Shown here piece by piece: positions 1 through 11,156 of a stretch of DNA of 64,000 nucleotides. Numbering within the stretch: position 1 is the stretch's first letter; every line of letters starts with the position of its first letter. A program made the position numbers and the translations under genes. The notes below the pieces were generated by a model. The model was not told where the DNA came from. It saw only the letters and a list, made by a program, of their open reading frames with translations, and ran no database searches. Source of the DNA: Hydractinia symbiolongicarpus (Eukaryota > Cnidaria > Hydrozoa > Anthoathecata > Hydractiniidae); NCBI RefSeq assembly GCF_029227915.1, contig NC_079887.1, forward strand, positions 22,999,650 to 23,063,649, given 5' to 3'.

Positions 1-489
1 TTAAAGAGTTTACCCTGATGGACATCGTTTTCAACAAGATAACGACCCTAAACACAAAAGTAAGATCTTTTTAATTATTCACTCTGATGAGAACTTCGTT
101 ATAAATCAAATATACATGTATTTTACAAATAATTTTTGTGATTGTCAGTCAATAAAACGAGAGTGATGAAAATGCATTATATTATTATTATTATAAATTA
201 CTTTTTTGTTATAGGTAAATACGTCCTTGAATTTATTGAACAGAATAACATCAACTATTGGCCTACTCCTGCGGAAAGCCCTGATTTAAATCCAATCGAG
301 ATGTTGTGGCACGAACTAAAACATCACATACGAATACGGGTAAAACCTAAAATAAAAGAAGAATTGGTTGCTGGAATATTAGATTTTTGGTCAGGTGTAA
401 CTTGGGAGAAATGTGAAAGATATATCAACCATTTACACATTGTAATTCCAGTCGTTATTGAGCGCCAAGGAAAAGCATCAGGCCATTGA
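1..489 (+). pseudogene. Tc1/mariner transposase, C-terminal part, with one intron
   Basis: This is the catalytic C-terminal portion of a Tc1/mariner DDE transposase, which cuts and pastes its own element. Positions 8-59 encode the second-Asp block FQQDNDPKHK. A 155-bp intron (donor GT at 60-61, acceptor AG at 213-214) joins in frame to 215-489, which encodes the third-residue block SPDLNPIEMLWHELK and the usual end of the family, stopping at 487-489. The N-terminal DNA-binding half and the first catalytic Asp lie upstream of the window; a stop codon just 5' of the first block suggests another splice acceptor near position 6. An intron inside the DDE domain is uncommon for an active Tc1 copy, so this may be an old or captured copy. 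Family identity is confident; activity is unknown. Confidence 0.85.
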
Positions 490-649
490 GAAGATATTTG
501 TAACTAGTATAGAAAGTGTTGCGGAGAGGTTGCCAAGGCAAAGGCATTAAGTACAACTCAAAAGATTACCTATTATACTCAATATAGCTAATATCATATA
601 CTTATGAATACCTGCTTGTTGTAGATGCAAGATAATTATATTTTTCCTA

Positions 650-717
650 GCCCTGTCCAGGATTTGAACCTGGATCTCTCATTTGCATGAGTGTCATAGC
701 CATTAGACCAACAGGGC
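650..717 (-). tRNA. tRNA-like gene with shortened anticodon arm
   Basis: The minus strand folds as a tRNA: a 7-bp acceptor stem (GCCCTGT with ACAGGGC), a D-arm with a perfect box A (TGGTCTAATGG), and a 5-bp T-stem with a perfect box B (GGTTCAAATCC). The anticodon arm is only 14 nt (CTCAT-GCAA-ATGAG) instead of 17, giving 68 nt overall. No standard 7-nt anticodon loop can be drawn, so I assign no isotype. Both pol III promoter boxes are intact. It could be a tRNA pseudogene, the head of a tRNA-derived SINE, or an unusual functional tRNA. Confidence 0.6.
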
Positions 718-1441
718 ATGAATATATATATATATGAAAAACTTTACATGTGCATCTTATATATCCTAGCTTCGGTTCAAACAAACAGACAGTTAACAAG
801 CTGTTGTAATCCTACGCACCTAAAACAATTTTTCTTTGTGGAAAATTTTGTAACATTTAAAAATAAAAATACAGTTTATAACCTGTTTTTACCCTCTTAA
901 AGCAAAAAAAACTGCAATATTTTATGGGAAAAGTTTCTGTGAAAGATCAAAAATTAATTGTGACATCTGATAGGCGTAACACATTTTCCCAAAAAACTTT
1001 CTTGCAACTTCGGTTTAAAAAAACACAGCGGAAACAGCCTGTTGTTATCCTGTCCAGCTAAAAATCAAACAGCAGTATAGATGACTTACTATAAGCTTTG
1101 TTTACATTTTTTCCACAGGCAAAGAGTTTTTTAACTAATCAGATCTTCTAAAAAGAAGTAATAGCCAATTGAATTGCTTTATTTTGCCTGCCAAAAAAAT
1201 AAAAACAAAAAATTTATTAAGATAGCAAGTCATCTATATATATGTTTATTTTGCAAACAAGTTTTCATGACAGTAGGATAAAAAGCTCTTATCCAAAACT
1301 GAAAAAAACAAATACATATCGTGAAAAAGAAATAATGAATACATTTGCAGATTTTCAATACATGTCGACGATTGAACGAGAACCGCTATTCAGAATTTAA
1401 AAAGCCTCAGTAATAACAAATGTTGATGTTGTAAAAATTTC

Positions 1442-1476
<35 letters not shown>

Positions 1477-3164
1477 AAATAATTTTCGCTTCTGCAACTT
1501 AAGCCGCACTGATGTATGCTCAGCGGCAGGGTTAAAAAAGTTTATTTCCTGACGTGTGTACAATATATATAGCTAGCTACAACCGTCCACAAAAATATAG
1601 CTCTCTATTCCCCCTTAATGTTAAGAACTGCCCATTTGTGGCTAAGCAACGTAAACAATTACACGTGACATACCTGTATATAAACATTTACTATCTGCAA
1701 AATATCTAGCTGGCTATGTTTGGCCATTTTGTGGACGATTGTAGCTAGAACAAGCTGTATGATGGGACATTCCTACAGAGTAGAATTATCTCACTCACTG
1801 TGTAGTATATAGCTATGTATAATAGCTAGCTAGATAGAGGATAGGTAGAAAATCACTCAAACAATTTTTCTATGCTAGCTATGTTGCTGATTTTATGCCA
1901 GCAAAAATAGCAATTTATTGCTAGCTACATGGGTAGTTCTATCCCAGCTAAGTAGTTAATTTTCTGCAAGCTTTGTAGCTAGTTTTATGCTAGCTATATT
2001 GCATTGTTTGTTTGTTTTCTTACAGTAGCTAGGTAGCTAAATGCTATCTAAGTTCTATTATTATTCTATCTAAATCTGTAGTTTTAAGCTAGCTAGCTTT
2101 AGGTGTGAGTGAGAATAAGAATGGGTTCATTACATGTAAAAAATAGTGATATACTAGCGAGCTAAACATACCCTTTCTTCGTTTTCTTGAAAATAACCTT
2201 CCAGAAGTTTCGATATAGCTTAGATTAACGAAAGTTTGAGTTTGAGGCGCTATGTTATCCGAGAAAAAGTCACGTGATATTAGTCAAAGTGACTTATGAA
2301 TCACGTGGTTAGAACTAACTTAGTCTCAACTGGAAGTTCCCGCTAGGAGATCTTTAAATAAACAAAAGCACTCCATCGCCGTATATACTCGCTCAATCTG
2401 AAATTTACGAAAAAATAACCAGAAAAATTACGGGGCAACCCAGTCGAAAAACGTCCTACGAAAATTTAAATTTTGATGTATACGTGCGGAAATCCTATAC
2501 ACTCTCCTCCGTCCCTTATATTTGGCTTATTTAATGAGGAAATGGGCTCCGCTACGCTCCGTGCGCTGGCGCGCACTCCGCTTCTCTCCGCAAAAAAAAA
2601 AATATATATATAATTTTTGTATTTTGCTTAATAAACATTTTAGAAAAACAGAAAGTTTTTTTTTTGTTTTAAATAACATAAGAAACACAAAGTTGGGTTT
2701 CTTGTTTTTTTGTTAAAAATATATATCCAATGAATTATAGTCCTAAATATTTCTTAATTTATAGGCATAACTGAAATAAAGAAAACAGCGTATTTAATAT
2801 TTTGTAGTTTTTTAAATCATTCCTTTTGTTTTAACTTGAAAAATAGTCATAACGGACCTCTACTCTATAGATGTGTAATCTTTTTTAAACAACAAAGCAC
2901 CGGCGTCATTGATTCTAAAGAATCCGTTAATGACATGCTAATGACAGTTTTATAACATCAACTTGACACCTGCTGGAATGTGTTGTTTAAACCGATGACA
3001 ACATTATACACTCAAGGGAGTTCGGCGTCGAATCCCTATAGTTGCGAAAATGTTAAACCAATCGCAGATGGCTATTATCAATTTTTCAGAGTATTATCAG
3101 CGCGCTTAAATTTGACGCTTCTACCAATTTCTTCATATTATTATTTGGTTGATCTGAATACAAC
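718..3164. other. Non-coding AT-rich stretch
   Basis: No convincing gene is seen. It holds an (AT)n microsatellite at about 1445-1474 and, from about 1560 to 2100, a low-complexity stretch rich in TAGCTAGC words. A locally GC-rich patch lies at about 2545-2590. Short open frames here lack family resemblance and are treated as noise. Confidence 0.6.
1445..1474. repeat. (AT)n microsatellite
   Basis: Uninterrupted AT dinucleotide run of about 30 bp. Confidence 0.95.
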
Positions 3165-4893
3165 ATGTCTACTAGAAAATTATTAAAAACTTATCGCTCT
3201 GGTTTATTCTACTTCAAAAGAGATAAAACAGTGATGGTTTTAGGAACAAAACACATAAAAAATAAAATGTACACAGTTGGCGACATTGTTGAAATGTTAC
3301 TTAGCGGAAATGTGGAAAACGCCGAAGTAATAGAATTGAGTGGTAAGTCCCTGTTTAAACAACAGAAGTGGGTTTTATGGAAAAGAAATACAACTTGTTA
3401 ATTATTTATTTCTTTTTAGATGACACTACGTACTTAAATCAACAATTGCGAGACTATGTCAATAATCGAATAAACGCTGGAAAATTTATAGAAGATCCTG
3501 AAACTTCAACAGAAGAGAGCGAGGAGGAAGATACAGAGGAAGAAGACGAAGAGCAAAGGAAGCTTTCTAATGAGGAACTTCTAAATTCTTTCAGAAAACG
3601 GAAAAGAAAAACTGAACACACGTTAAAAAGTAAAAGAAAAAATAACAACGGCAAGATACCAGCAGATGAAGATAGTTCTAAGGTAAAACGCGTAAAAGAC
3701 CCATCAAAACAAAAGGATGAATCTTCGAAAAATGAAAAGACGGCGAAGGGACTGAAAAAAATGCAATGGTAAAAAAGCAACTTGTAAGTATTTTTTTAAG
3801 GCTTGTTTAATGTAGTAAAAAATTTGTGTTAGTTTTTCTATAATTTTTTCCTTTTTTTTTAAAGGCAGAAATGGTTACTGTTGGCCATGTTCAAGAAGAA
3901 AATATTAAAAAAATTGACGGAGAAAATGGAAATGACACACCCGGCGAAGTGACAGAAAATGAAACATCTGAAGATGCACATGATCAGCCTAGAGGTACAA
4001 CAGAGCCTGAACATGATCATCCTCAAAGCAATACAGAGCAGAGTGATAACAATCTCTTTCCTGTGTCATCTTATGAGGAGTACGGATTAATTGATAACGC
4101 ACCTACGAATCATATGACCAGTATTAACTGCCAACCTGAAGAGTTGCTAAGACATAACATAGATTTTGATGTAAGCAAACACTACTCTTTTGTATGTAAA
4201 TTCTAAAAATTATTTTTATGTTTGTTATTTAAGTTAAAAACGTATTTATTATAGGTTATTCCAACTGCTACAATAGCAAGCTTAACACAAAAGTGCGAGG
4301 AATTAAAAGAACACGTAGCAGTATTGAACGCCAACCAAGTATATATGCAAACACTAATACATAAAATGATGGCAACTCAAGAACATATGTTTGGGAAAAT
4401 TGCACTCTTGGATGCCACCAAGGTTGTATTTTCTTCTCCACCGAAGCGTTTCGAAAGAAATATAAAACCAAAACGGATATCGTTTAGTAATTCTGCTTCA
4501 CGATCTTCATCAACACCAATTTGCGATCCTGTGGATACCACAGTTGAGGAATCTGCTACACAAGCAGAAAATTCACCATCTTTGCTCTCACCTGAAATGG
4601 AAAAAGTAGGCGAGTTAAGCTTCACAGAATTACAAAATATATCTTTTCAAGCACAATCAATCCCTAATTTTGCGAAGCTTATAGCCACTAAGCTTTTTAC
4701 TCTTCAGGAATTGACGCAGAGAAACTGTAGCGGCACAAAAGGAAAAGAAAAACTGGATGTAGACAAATTGAATCGAATAAGAGATTATGTATTTGAGATG
4801 TACCCAAGCAACGCCAGTGAAGAAATCGATCAATGGAAAATATGCAAGGATGCCATTAACGAGTTCGGAAGACGAATGAACAAAAAAAATTAA
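3165..4893 (+). CDS. BEN-domain protein (four exons)
   Basis: Four exons can be drawn with clean splice sites: 3165-3342, 3420-3682, 3865-4170 and 4255-4893. The N-terminus starts MSTRKLLKTYRSG. Exon 2 is a long acidic then lysine-rich linker (runs of Glu, then KRKRK). The C-terminus carries the BEN signature: LFTLQELTQRNCSG, then KLDVDKLNRIRDYVFEMYP, then a W...C...INEFGRR end. BEN domains bind DNA and recruit chromatin repressors, and the basic linker suggests nuclear location. The exon 2 donor is the uncertain point: the frame stays open to 3769, but only a donor at 3683 keeps frame with exon 3. It could be a host regulator or the passenger of a DNA transposon; no TIRs were seen around it. 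BEN assignment is by motif recognition. Confidence 0.7.
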
Positions 4894-5074
4894 TATTTCT
4901 TTTAGTTTTTTAATATTATAACTACTATTGTATTTTATACGCTTTTTAAAAAAAAAATATATTCTTACAAAAATTGCACTTGACAATCTTTATAAACCTT
5001 CCAAGTCTGAAAACATCAAAACTTTGATTTCTTTAGCACCCTTCAACGCGAAGCAATTTATTTCTAATTTTATT

Positions 5075-5166
5075 GGTGCGGAAAATGCTTTAAAACTTCA
5101 CATAATTAATAATTAATTATTCAATAACAGAAGCTACGTGAACTTTTTATGAACGTAAAATTAGAC
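5075..5166. repeat. Flanking repeat copy A, split by element P1
   Basis: This sequence is about 90% identical to 8915-9000, containing the shared words TTCAATAACAGAAG and ACTTTTTATGAACGTAAAA. Copy A continues on the far side of P1 at 8772-8820 (TAAGAACATGCTCAGC versus TAAGAACGTGATCAGC in copy B). P1 therefore inserted into one member of a tandem pair. Confidence 0.75.
5160..5166. repeat. 7-bp target-site duplication of P1 (left)
   Basis: ATTAGAC directly precedes the left TIR of P1 and is repeated exactly at 8765-8771 after the right TIR. Confidence 0.85.
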
Positions 5167-5341
5167 CATAGTCATAAGAAAAAAAGATAGTCTGGTGACA
5201 AACAATGGCCTATTGTTTTATGTTTTTGCAAGCAAATGAAGCTCGCACCCAGATCTCCGATCCTGCACAGAAGTTCAAAATGGCGTATAATTGCCTGTAT
5301 GTTTTGGTTTGATTTCATAACAGTTTGATGTTTATTCTAAT

Positions 5342-6968
5342 ATGCCTGGGGAAAATTGCGCAATATTTGGTTGTTCCACTTCCAGAAGACATAAGGATAT
5401 AAGTATTTTCAAAGTTCCTTTGGGAGGAGCAACAAAAGTATGTGCAATCTTCTAGTCCACATAGTGTCAGATACCATCCTATGATCATCAAATACTGTCT
5501 GAATCTAGCTGCTAAATCTTCCTCTGCATATTCCGACTTGCGATTTGATAAAAACACTGGTTCTGGAATATTAGTCCTTCCCAGTTTGCGTACTTTGCGA
5601 GATTACCGAAACTACATTTGCCCAACCAGAGGATTTAACTATCAAATTATTGAAGATCTTTCTAAGAAAACAGCATTATTTTCAGCACCTGAGAGATTTG
5701 TCACCATACTATTTGACGAGATAAAGATACAGGAAGATTTGGTGTGGGATAAGTACACAGGTGAACTAATTGGTTTTGTGGACCTAGGTGATATTAATAG
5801 AAACTTTGCAACACTCAAAAATGTAAAAGAATTAGCATCCCGCGTCCTCGTTTTTCTTGTTAAAAGCATCGTAAACCCATTGTCATTCAGTTTTGCGACA
5901 TTTGCTACCACCGGTATTACCTCATTTCAGCTCATGCCTATTTTTTGGAAAGCAGTTTCTTATTTAGAGCAAATAAATTTAAAAGTTATTGCTGCTACAG
6001 CTGATGGTGCTTCTCCAAACCGTCGTTTTTTTAGAATGCACAAGTTATTATGTGGAGAGTCAGAAAAAAATGTAGTGTATCGTTCCATCAACCTATATGC
6101 TACAGATAAACGTTTTATATATTTTTTTGCTGATGTACCCCATCTCATTAAAACAGCTCGCAATTGTCTGTCCAACTCTGGTTCTGGTAGAGCAACACGG
6201 TACATGTGGAACAGTGGGTTTTTTGTACTTTGGAGTCACATATCTCAGTTATATCATGAAGATCTTGAAAGTGGCTTAAAGTTAGTGCACAAGTTGACAA
6301 ATGATCACATAAATTTGACACCTTATTCTAAAATGAGAGTCCGTTTGGCTGCACAAGTACTAAGTGAAACAGTTGGAAATGTAATTAATGAGTTTGGTCC
6401 ACCTGAAGCAGCTGGCACTGCACAATTTTGCATCATGATGGATAAGTTTTTTGACTGCCTTAATGTTAAAAACACTGTTGACCATGAATTGAAGAGAAAA
6501 CCATTTTTAAGACCATATGAATCTATCGATGATATCCGTTTCACCTGGCGGGACGATTTTCTCTCTTATTTCCAATTATGGAAGGAATCGATTAAAGAAC
6601 GCAATGATCATCCTTATACTGCGCAGGCAAGATCGAATATGTTCATCTCTTGGCAGACTTATGAAGGATTACAAATAACTGTACATTCCTTTAAAGAAGT
6701 CTGTAAATTCTTACTTGAACATGGCGTACGTTATATTTTGTCAGAAAGCTTTTGCCAGGATGATTTAGAAAATTATTTTGGCAGACAACGTGCTATTGGA
6801 TCACGCCGTGACAACCCGTCAGTGAGAGATGTAGGCTATAATGATAACACCATCAAAAGCCAATTTTCTGTACGACCAATTGCTGGAAATGTTTGTGCCT
6901 CAGGTAGTAGCAAATTTAACCTTATTGATGATAGTCTATTGCCAAAAAGAAAGAAAAACTCTCAATAG
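5342..6968 (+). pseudogene. P-element/THAP9-type transposase, N-terminally deleted
   Basis: At 5342 an ATG opens the first third of a THAP zinc finger (MPGENCAIFGCSTSRRHK, ending FKVP). The frame then shifts, and from about 5420 it runs straight into the middle of a P-type transposase (SSPHSVRYHPMIIKYCLNL), open to 6968 with about 508 residues. The visible core includes the first-Asp block LFDEIKIQEDLVWDKYTGEL, the GFVDLGD block, the TADGASPNRRFFRMH region and the C-terminal acidic block QDDLENYFGRQR followed by RRDNPS, all characteristic of P/THAP9 transposases. Most of the THAP finger and the coiled-coil/linker region are missing compared with P2, so this copy should not bind DNA normally. 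The DDE core itself looks intact. Confidence 0.8.
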
Positions 6969-6974
6969 ATGCTA

Positions 6975-7430
6975 CATCCCGGACATGAATTAAAACTGTC
7001 AAACCGGCTATTTTTATAGCCACAATTTTAAAAAAAAACATTACACTGGCTATCAATATTTTTGGTCACATTCTTTAGTCCCCTTTATACTGGGGACTGG
7101 AGGGTTCTAGCAGAAAACAAAATTTTGTAGGTACACATGGTATTTACTTCACCTGGAACTTTTTTCAACTCTACAAATTGAAAAATATTTGGAAAAAAAC
7201 TTGCAATCAGTGATTTATAAGTCACTGAGAATATTTGGCGTTATCGACAAAACCTGTGAATAACTGTCGTTCCTAATTTCTTAACAATAATAAAGTTTAA
7301 ATAAACAATGTAAATAAATATATCAGGCACGTAGAATAAAACATATAAGTTAAAGCCAAAACATGTTTTTTGAAAATTTGTGGCTATAAAAATAGCCTTT
7401 TTGACAGTTTTTTTAGTCCATGTCTAGGAC
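6975..7430. repeat. Inverted repeat between the convergent P1 genes (MITE-like)
   Basis: Two arms of about 50 bp face each other: the left arm around 6980-7030 and the right arm around 7370-7428 share GGCTATTTTTATAGCC, CTGTCAAA and GACATG words in inverse orientation. Each arm also contains its own small palindrome (GGCTATTTTTATAGCC). This fills the gap between the two 3' ends. It may be a small MITE inserted there or a natural bidirectional terminator. Confidence 0.6.
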
Positions 7431-7441
7431 TTGGCAAACAT

Positions 7442-8653
7442 TTAATGTCCCAGTTCTTTAGTAATAGCTGTTTTCTTTAGTTCAACTCTCAAAGCACGTT
7501 TTTTTGAATTCTGTTTAGCAGCCTTGTGTTTTTCACGAATATCTTTAGCATATGAAAAGGTGCGAACTTTAGTAAACAATGTTAACATATGCTCCAACAA
7601 GTTTAAACTAACTTCTTCATCAACTTGTGGCTCCACTTCATAACAGGCCCTCTTAAAATTAGATAAAATTGAAGGGTTTTCTAGCATCTTGTGGACTATG
7701 TTGTGACATACCAATTTGGTTTGGAAATTAATAGTTGACAACCGAAATATTTGTTCACATTTAACGAAAACTGCTTGCATTTTTTTGTTTACTCTCCACA
7801 AACCTCCACGATCACGAATATTAATATATGTCTGAGAATCATCGCTATCAACCTTACATGCTTGCAGCAGTGCAATAAATTGTGTGCGATTTGTTAAAGT
7901 AGCCTTTGAAAATCGAAACCTAGAATGTAGCTTGTGAAGAATATATCCACCAAGATAATCTAAACTTTTGAGCTCTTTTTCTGAAATTTCTGCCACCTGT
8001 AGGTCTTTGGGTGTATCTTTACCAATGCCTGATAAATGGGTCAACATATGATTTGCCACTTCTGCAAGTAAAATATTGCTAAATCGTGTTTCTTCAAATT
8101 TTGATGGTAGGATATTTTCCTTCAACATGCCATAAAAATACATGTAAAAATCTTCAGCATCCCCAGAATATTTTTCAATCATTGGTCTGAACTTGTTCCA
8201 TAGTTCAATAGCATCATCAGTTGAAAATAAAAAATTTTCTTTCGAGAACAAGCATCTAATATTTTCAGGCAAACACAAATCTTTAAAGCATGAATCAGCA
8301 CATTTATTTACAATTAATTTTAAAGTTAAGGGGTGAAATTTCTTCAAACATTGTTCTTCCTTTGACAGCTGTGGTATGGAAATACTAGAGTCACAAGAAT
8401 CTGTTGTGATAGTTGCTGATGTATGTTTAACATTGCAATGCCTAGTAAGACCACGTTGTGATTTACAAATTATTTCACAATGTTGACAACGATAAACAGC
8501 TTTATTTTTTTCGTTATCCATTACTTCAGTAACTACAGCGTTCACATCTGCATTAAAAATTGCATCATCGTCAAGAAAACCACCATCAAGTAACTGAAAC
8601 AAGTCATCAAGTTCGTCACCAGCTAAGTAATCTTCCTGTGCTGAAGCCGCCAT
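7442..8653 (-). CDS. Zinc-finger companion protein of P1
   Basis: A single 403-residue frame, convergent with the transposase. Its N-terminus (MAASAQEDYLAGDELDDL) is strongly acidic. Around residues 55-78 there is a C2H2 finger (YRCQHCEIICKSQRGLTRHC). The rest is helical and contains LDYLGGYILHKL, a motif like the C-terminal part of P- and hAT-type transposases (YIaGYvxxKL). It ends in a basic tail. Its ATG lies about 110 bp inside the right TIR, so the element end must supply its promoter. P2 encodes a homologous three-exon protein in the same place, so I infer it is a conserved second gene of this transposon family, possibly a DNA-binding partner of the transposase. Its function is not established. 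Confidence 0.75.
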   Translation of the reverse strand: MAASAQEDYLAGDELDDLFQLLDGGFLDDDAIFNADVNAVVTEVMDNEKNKAVYRCQHCEIICKSQRGLTRHCNVKHTSATITTDSCDSSISIPQLSKEEQCLKKFHPLTLKLIVNKCADSCFKDLCLPENIRCLFSKENFLFSTDDAIELWNKFRPMIEKYSGDAEDFYMYFYGMLKENILPSKFEETRFSNILLAEVANHMLTHLSGIGKDTPKDLQVAEISEKELKSLDYLGGYILHKLHSRFRFSKATLTNRTQFIALLQACKVDSDDSQTYINIRDRGGLWRVNKKMQAVFVKCEQIFRLSTINFQTKLVCHNIVHKMLENPSILSNFKRACYEVEPQVDEEVSLNLLEHMLTLFTKVRTFSYAKDIREKHKAAKQNSKKRALRVELKKTAITKELGH

Positions 8654-8764
8654 GTTTAACTTTCGTGCAATATCGGAGGGTCGTCCTACCTAAGTTAAGG
8701 ATACATTGCGTAAACAATGTCGGTGGTCGTTGCCTCTAGACTATCTTTTTTTCTTATGACTATG

Positions 8765-8771
8765 ATTAGAC
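8765..8771. repeat. 7-bp target-site duplication of P1 (right)
   Basis: ATTAGAC, an exact copy of 5160-5166. Confidence 0.85.
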
Positions 8772-8914
8772 ACATTATTTCCTAATAAAAATTAGTTTAT
8801 AAGAACATGCTCAGCCTAAAATCCCGCGCAATATGAGTCTAAAATTAATGAAAGAAATATTATTTTCAAACATTTTTTTAATGATCAAAAGGTCATTTTT
8901 GTCTATTTTATTTG

Positions 8915-9060
8915 TACAGAAAATGCTTCGAAACTTCACATCATTAATAATTAATTATTCAATAACAGAAGCCACGTGGACTTTTTATGAACGTAAAACC
9001 TGATGCAGGTATTTTGTTGTTATAAAAAAATAGTTCATAAGAACGTGATCAGCAGTTCAA
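8915..9060. repeat. Flanking repeat copy B (uninterrupted)
   Basis: Second copy of the repeat found at 5075-5166, without the P1 insertion. It continues through TAAGAACGTGATCAGC, equivalent to the sequence just right of P1. Confidence 0.7.
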
Positions 9061-9467
9061 TGCGACTTTATTTCTGAATCTATTATTTTACTTTTTACGA
9101 ACAGATTTTTAATAGTATAATTTTAACAATCTATTTAAAAATTTTAATATTTTGGAAGAAAACAAATAAGGAAATTTAAGGCTGAGAAAGGGTTACGAAA
9201 AAACTCTTATAAAAAACTTTAAAAAAATCAACTCGCCCCCAGGGTTGAAGCCCTGGCGTGGAAAAAGAAAGTGTAAAAAAAATACTAACCTCGCTCTTTT
9301 AAAAAAAATGTATAATAACCAGAAATCGCCAGATAATATTAGACCTGTTTCACCAAGTAATAAAGCGTTAGCGACAGTAAGGTATATATGCTTAAAAACC
9401 GTAAGAACAAGTATCTTGACTTTCATATTTTTTGAAGCGCAACCATGGGAAAAGAAGTGGATATTCT

Positions 9468-9531
9468 GCGTAAAAACTTCCGTATTGTTATAAGAACGTG
9501 CGTAAAAACTTCCGTATTGTTATAAGAACGT
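9468..9531. repeat. Tandem repeat, 2 x 32 bp
   Basis: Two adjacent identical units starting GCGTAAAAACTTCCG at 9468 and 9500. Confidence 0.9.
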
Positions 9532-9908
9532 ATAGTCGTATAAATTTTTTTTCATTTGACCTTAAAATTTAAATTCATGAAATAAAGTCGCTTGATTGTA
9601 TATACCATGCTTGTGACGATGAGTAACACTAAAATGAAACAACCTTTATTTAGAACAGAGATGCGTTTCTAAAAAAAAAATAGAAATAAATTTGTGAAAG
9701 AATTATTTAAAATTTTACAGTTTTATTTAATACCCTATGGACGGCGCTTGATTCACGAAGGATTAAAATCTTTTATATAGCTAGCCTTATAACAACGAAT
9801 TAAAACAAAAAAATGTTAATTTATTTTTTTGCCGTCGGTTTTTAATTTAATTGATAAACTAATACGGTCTTTGTTGTTTTACAATAGAAGTTATCTATCG
9901 TGGACGAT

Positions 9909-9973
9909 GATGTAATATTTAATTTTCGTTCGTGTAGTCACGATGTAATATTTAATTTTCGTTCGTGTAGTCC
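9909..9973. repeat. Tandem repeat, 2 x 33 bp
   Basis: Two adjacent units containing GATGTAATATTTAATTTTCG followed by TTCGTGTAGT. Confidence 0.85.
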
Positions 9974-10002
9974 ACAAAACATGATCGTGAGGTCCACGAT
10001 TT

Positions 10003-10790
10003 TTAAAAAAATACGTATCGTGGGCTATCGTGGTTCGTGCGTAACATGAAATAAACACGAACCACGATGTTAACAAACCTTTTCACAGTACTGTATTTCT
10101 CCCATCTTGTCCATTGACCTTGTACTTCTAGCTGGATTGCTTTAGACATGGATAATTCGTCGTCGATTTGTTTGGACGTGTCACTGACCAGCTTTCTATA
10201 TGCATGGCACTGCTTTGTTGCGGGTACTGCTTTTCCCAATATGAGAGTGACCCTTGATGATTTTAAAGTAGAGTTCTGCTTCAGCTGTTTGAGCTGCGTT
10301 TGCTGCTTTCCATGATCCTGAACTCAACACGTTTGCATTTTGGGACACCAAAGGATCTCACGAATCGCACAAAAGCAAATGGCCGCTATTTTAGAGGCTT
10401 TTAAAAGATTGCTCAGAATTTTTATTGGTAGCGGGCAAGGCGAAATTGATGAGTAAAAGCTTGTGTTCGATGTACAGTTTTGAAGTTTCAGCCACTTTCT
10501 GATATAAGTGCAAACCTTTTGTTCTAACTTACTAGCTGCGTTCATATATACTTCGTAAAGTAGAAGGGACCATTGTATTCTTAGGATCAGCAGGTGGATC
10601 CACAGTTTTTGCGTGCACTTGAAAAAAGATTTGTTTATGACACGAAGGCTGTCTAAATGTTTTGTGTGTAATTCGTCAATTGCTTTCCTATCAGAGATCG
10701 AGCCATCCATCAGGCGACCTAAAAATTCGACAGGGAAAGGAAACTCAGTTGGTTCTGGTCAATATCAGCACTGCGACGACTTATAGAAAA
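10003..10790 (-). pseudogene. RT-USP retrotransposon fragment (post-RT region)
   Basis: On the minus strand this matches the region just downstream of the RT domain in the near-complete retrotransposon at 29.6-33.6 kb. SISDRKAIDELHTK matches SISDRKSINELEEK there, followed by CPLPIK and the block AIQLEVQGQWTRWEKY. The frame is broken at least three times, with stops between about 10240 and 10324, and small deletions. It stops before the CCHC and endonuclease parts. It is a decayed partial copy with no expected product. It follows directly, on the same strand, the 3' tail of another copy (10905-11620). Confidence 0.8.
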
Positions 10791-11156
10791 ATACTCAAAG
10801 CTTCCACTCTCAACTTTATTTTCTCCGTTTTTTAACCTACTTTATTATATAATTCAGGAAAGTTTCTTACGTGTATCGTTAGCTCATATTCATATTATAT
10901 TATGGAAGAAAATAATTTACAAAGAGGTGGCAAGCCACCGAAATGATGAACTCAACCTGTTAGGTCTTTGGAAATAAGGTAGAGGTTGTACTCCTGTAGA
11001 GAAACATGCCTCTAAAAGCACAACTCTCCCTTTTTACAAGGAATTAATTACAAAAATATAAAAAAATAAAAAGGATACACCACATTTGAAAAGATGAACA
11101 GAAACTTTAAAAAGGGCAGGTAGGTTTCGACCCATATTTCTGAACCTAAGTACCCT

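Larger units (their letters stand above)
5167..8764. mobile_element. P-like DNA transposon P1
   Basis: A 3.6-kb element bounded by perfect 27-bp TIRs (5167-5193 and 8738-8764) beginning CATAGTCATAAG, with a 7-bp direct repeat ATTAGAC on both sides. A second inverted pair (CTCCGATnnTGCAC) lies inside at 5255-5268 and 8665-8678, matching the habit of P elements to carry an internal inverted repeat. It holds two convergent genes: a P-type transposase remnant on the plus strand and a zinc-finger companion on the minus strand. Termini starting CA fit the P superfamily, which classically makes 8-bp duplications; here I see 7. The near-perfect TIRs suggest a fairly recent insertion. Confidence 0.9.
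8772..10002. other. Non-coding stretch with short tandem repeats
   Basis: No gene is recognised. It contains the end of flanking repeat copy A, repeat copy B (8915-9060), a 2 x 32-bp tandem repeat at 9468-9531 and a 2 x 33-bp tandem repeat at about 9909-9973. Confidence 0.6.

Noticed and set aside
718-900. Open frame of 60 codons after the tRNA-like gene
   Set aside because: AT-rich, no family resemblance, no start context; treated as noise.
2522-2716. Open frame of 64 codons with a basic start
   Set aside because: Low-complexity A-rich sequence without homology clues.
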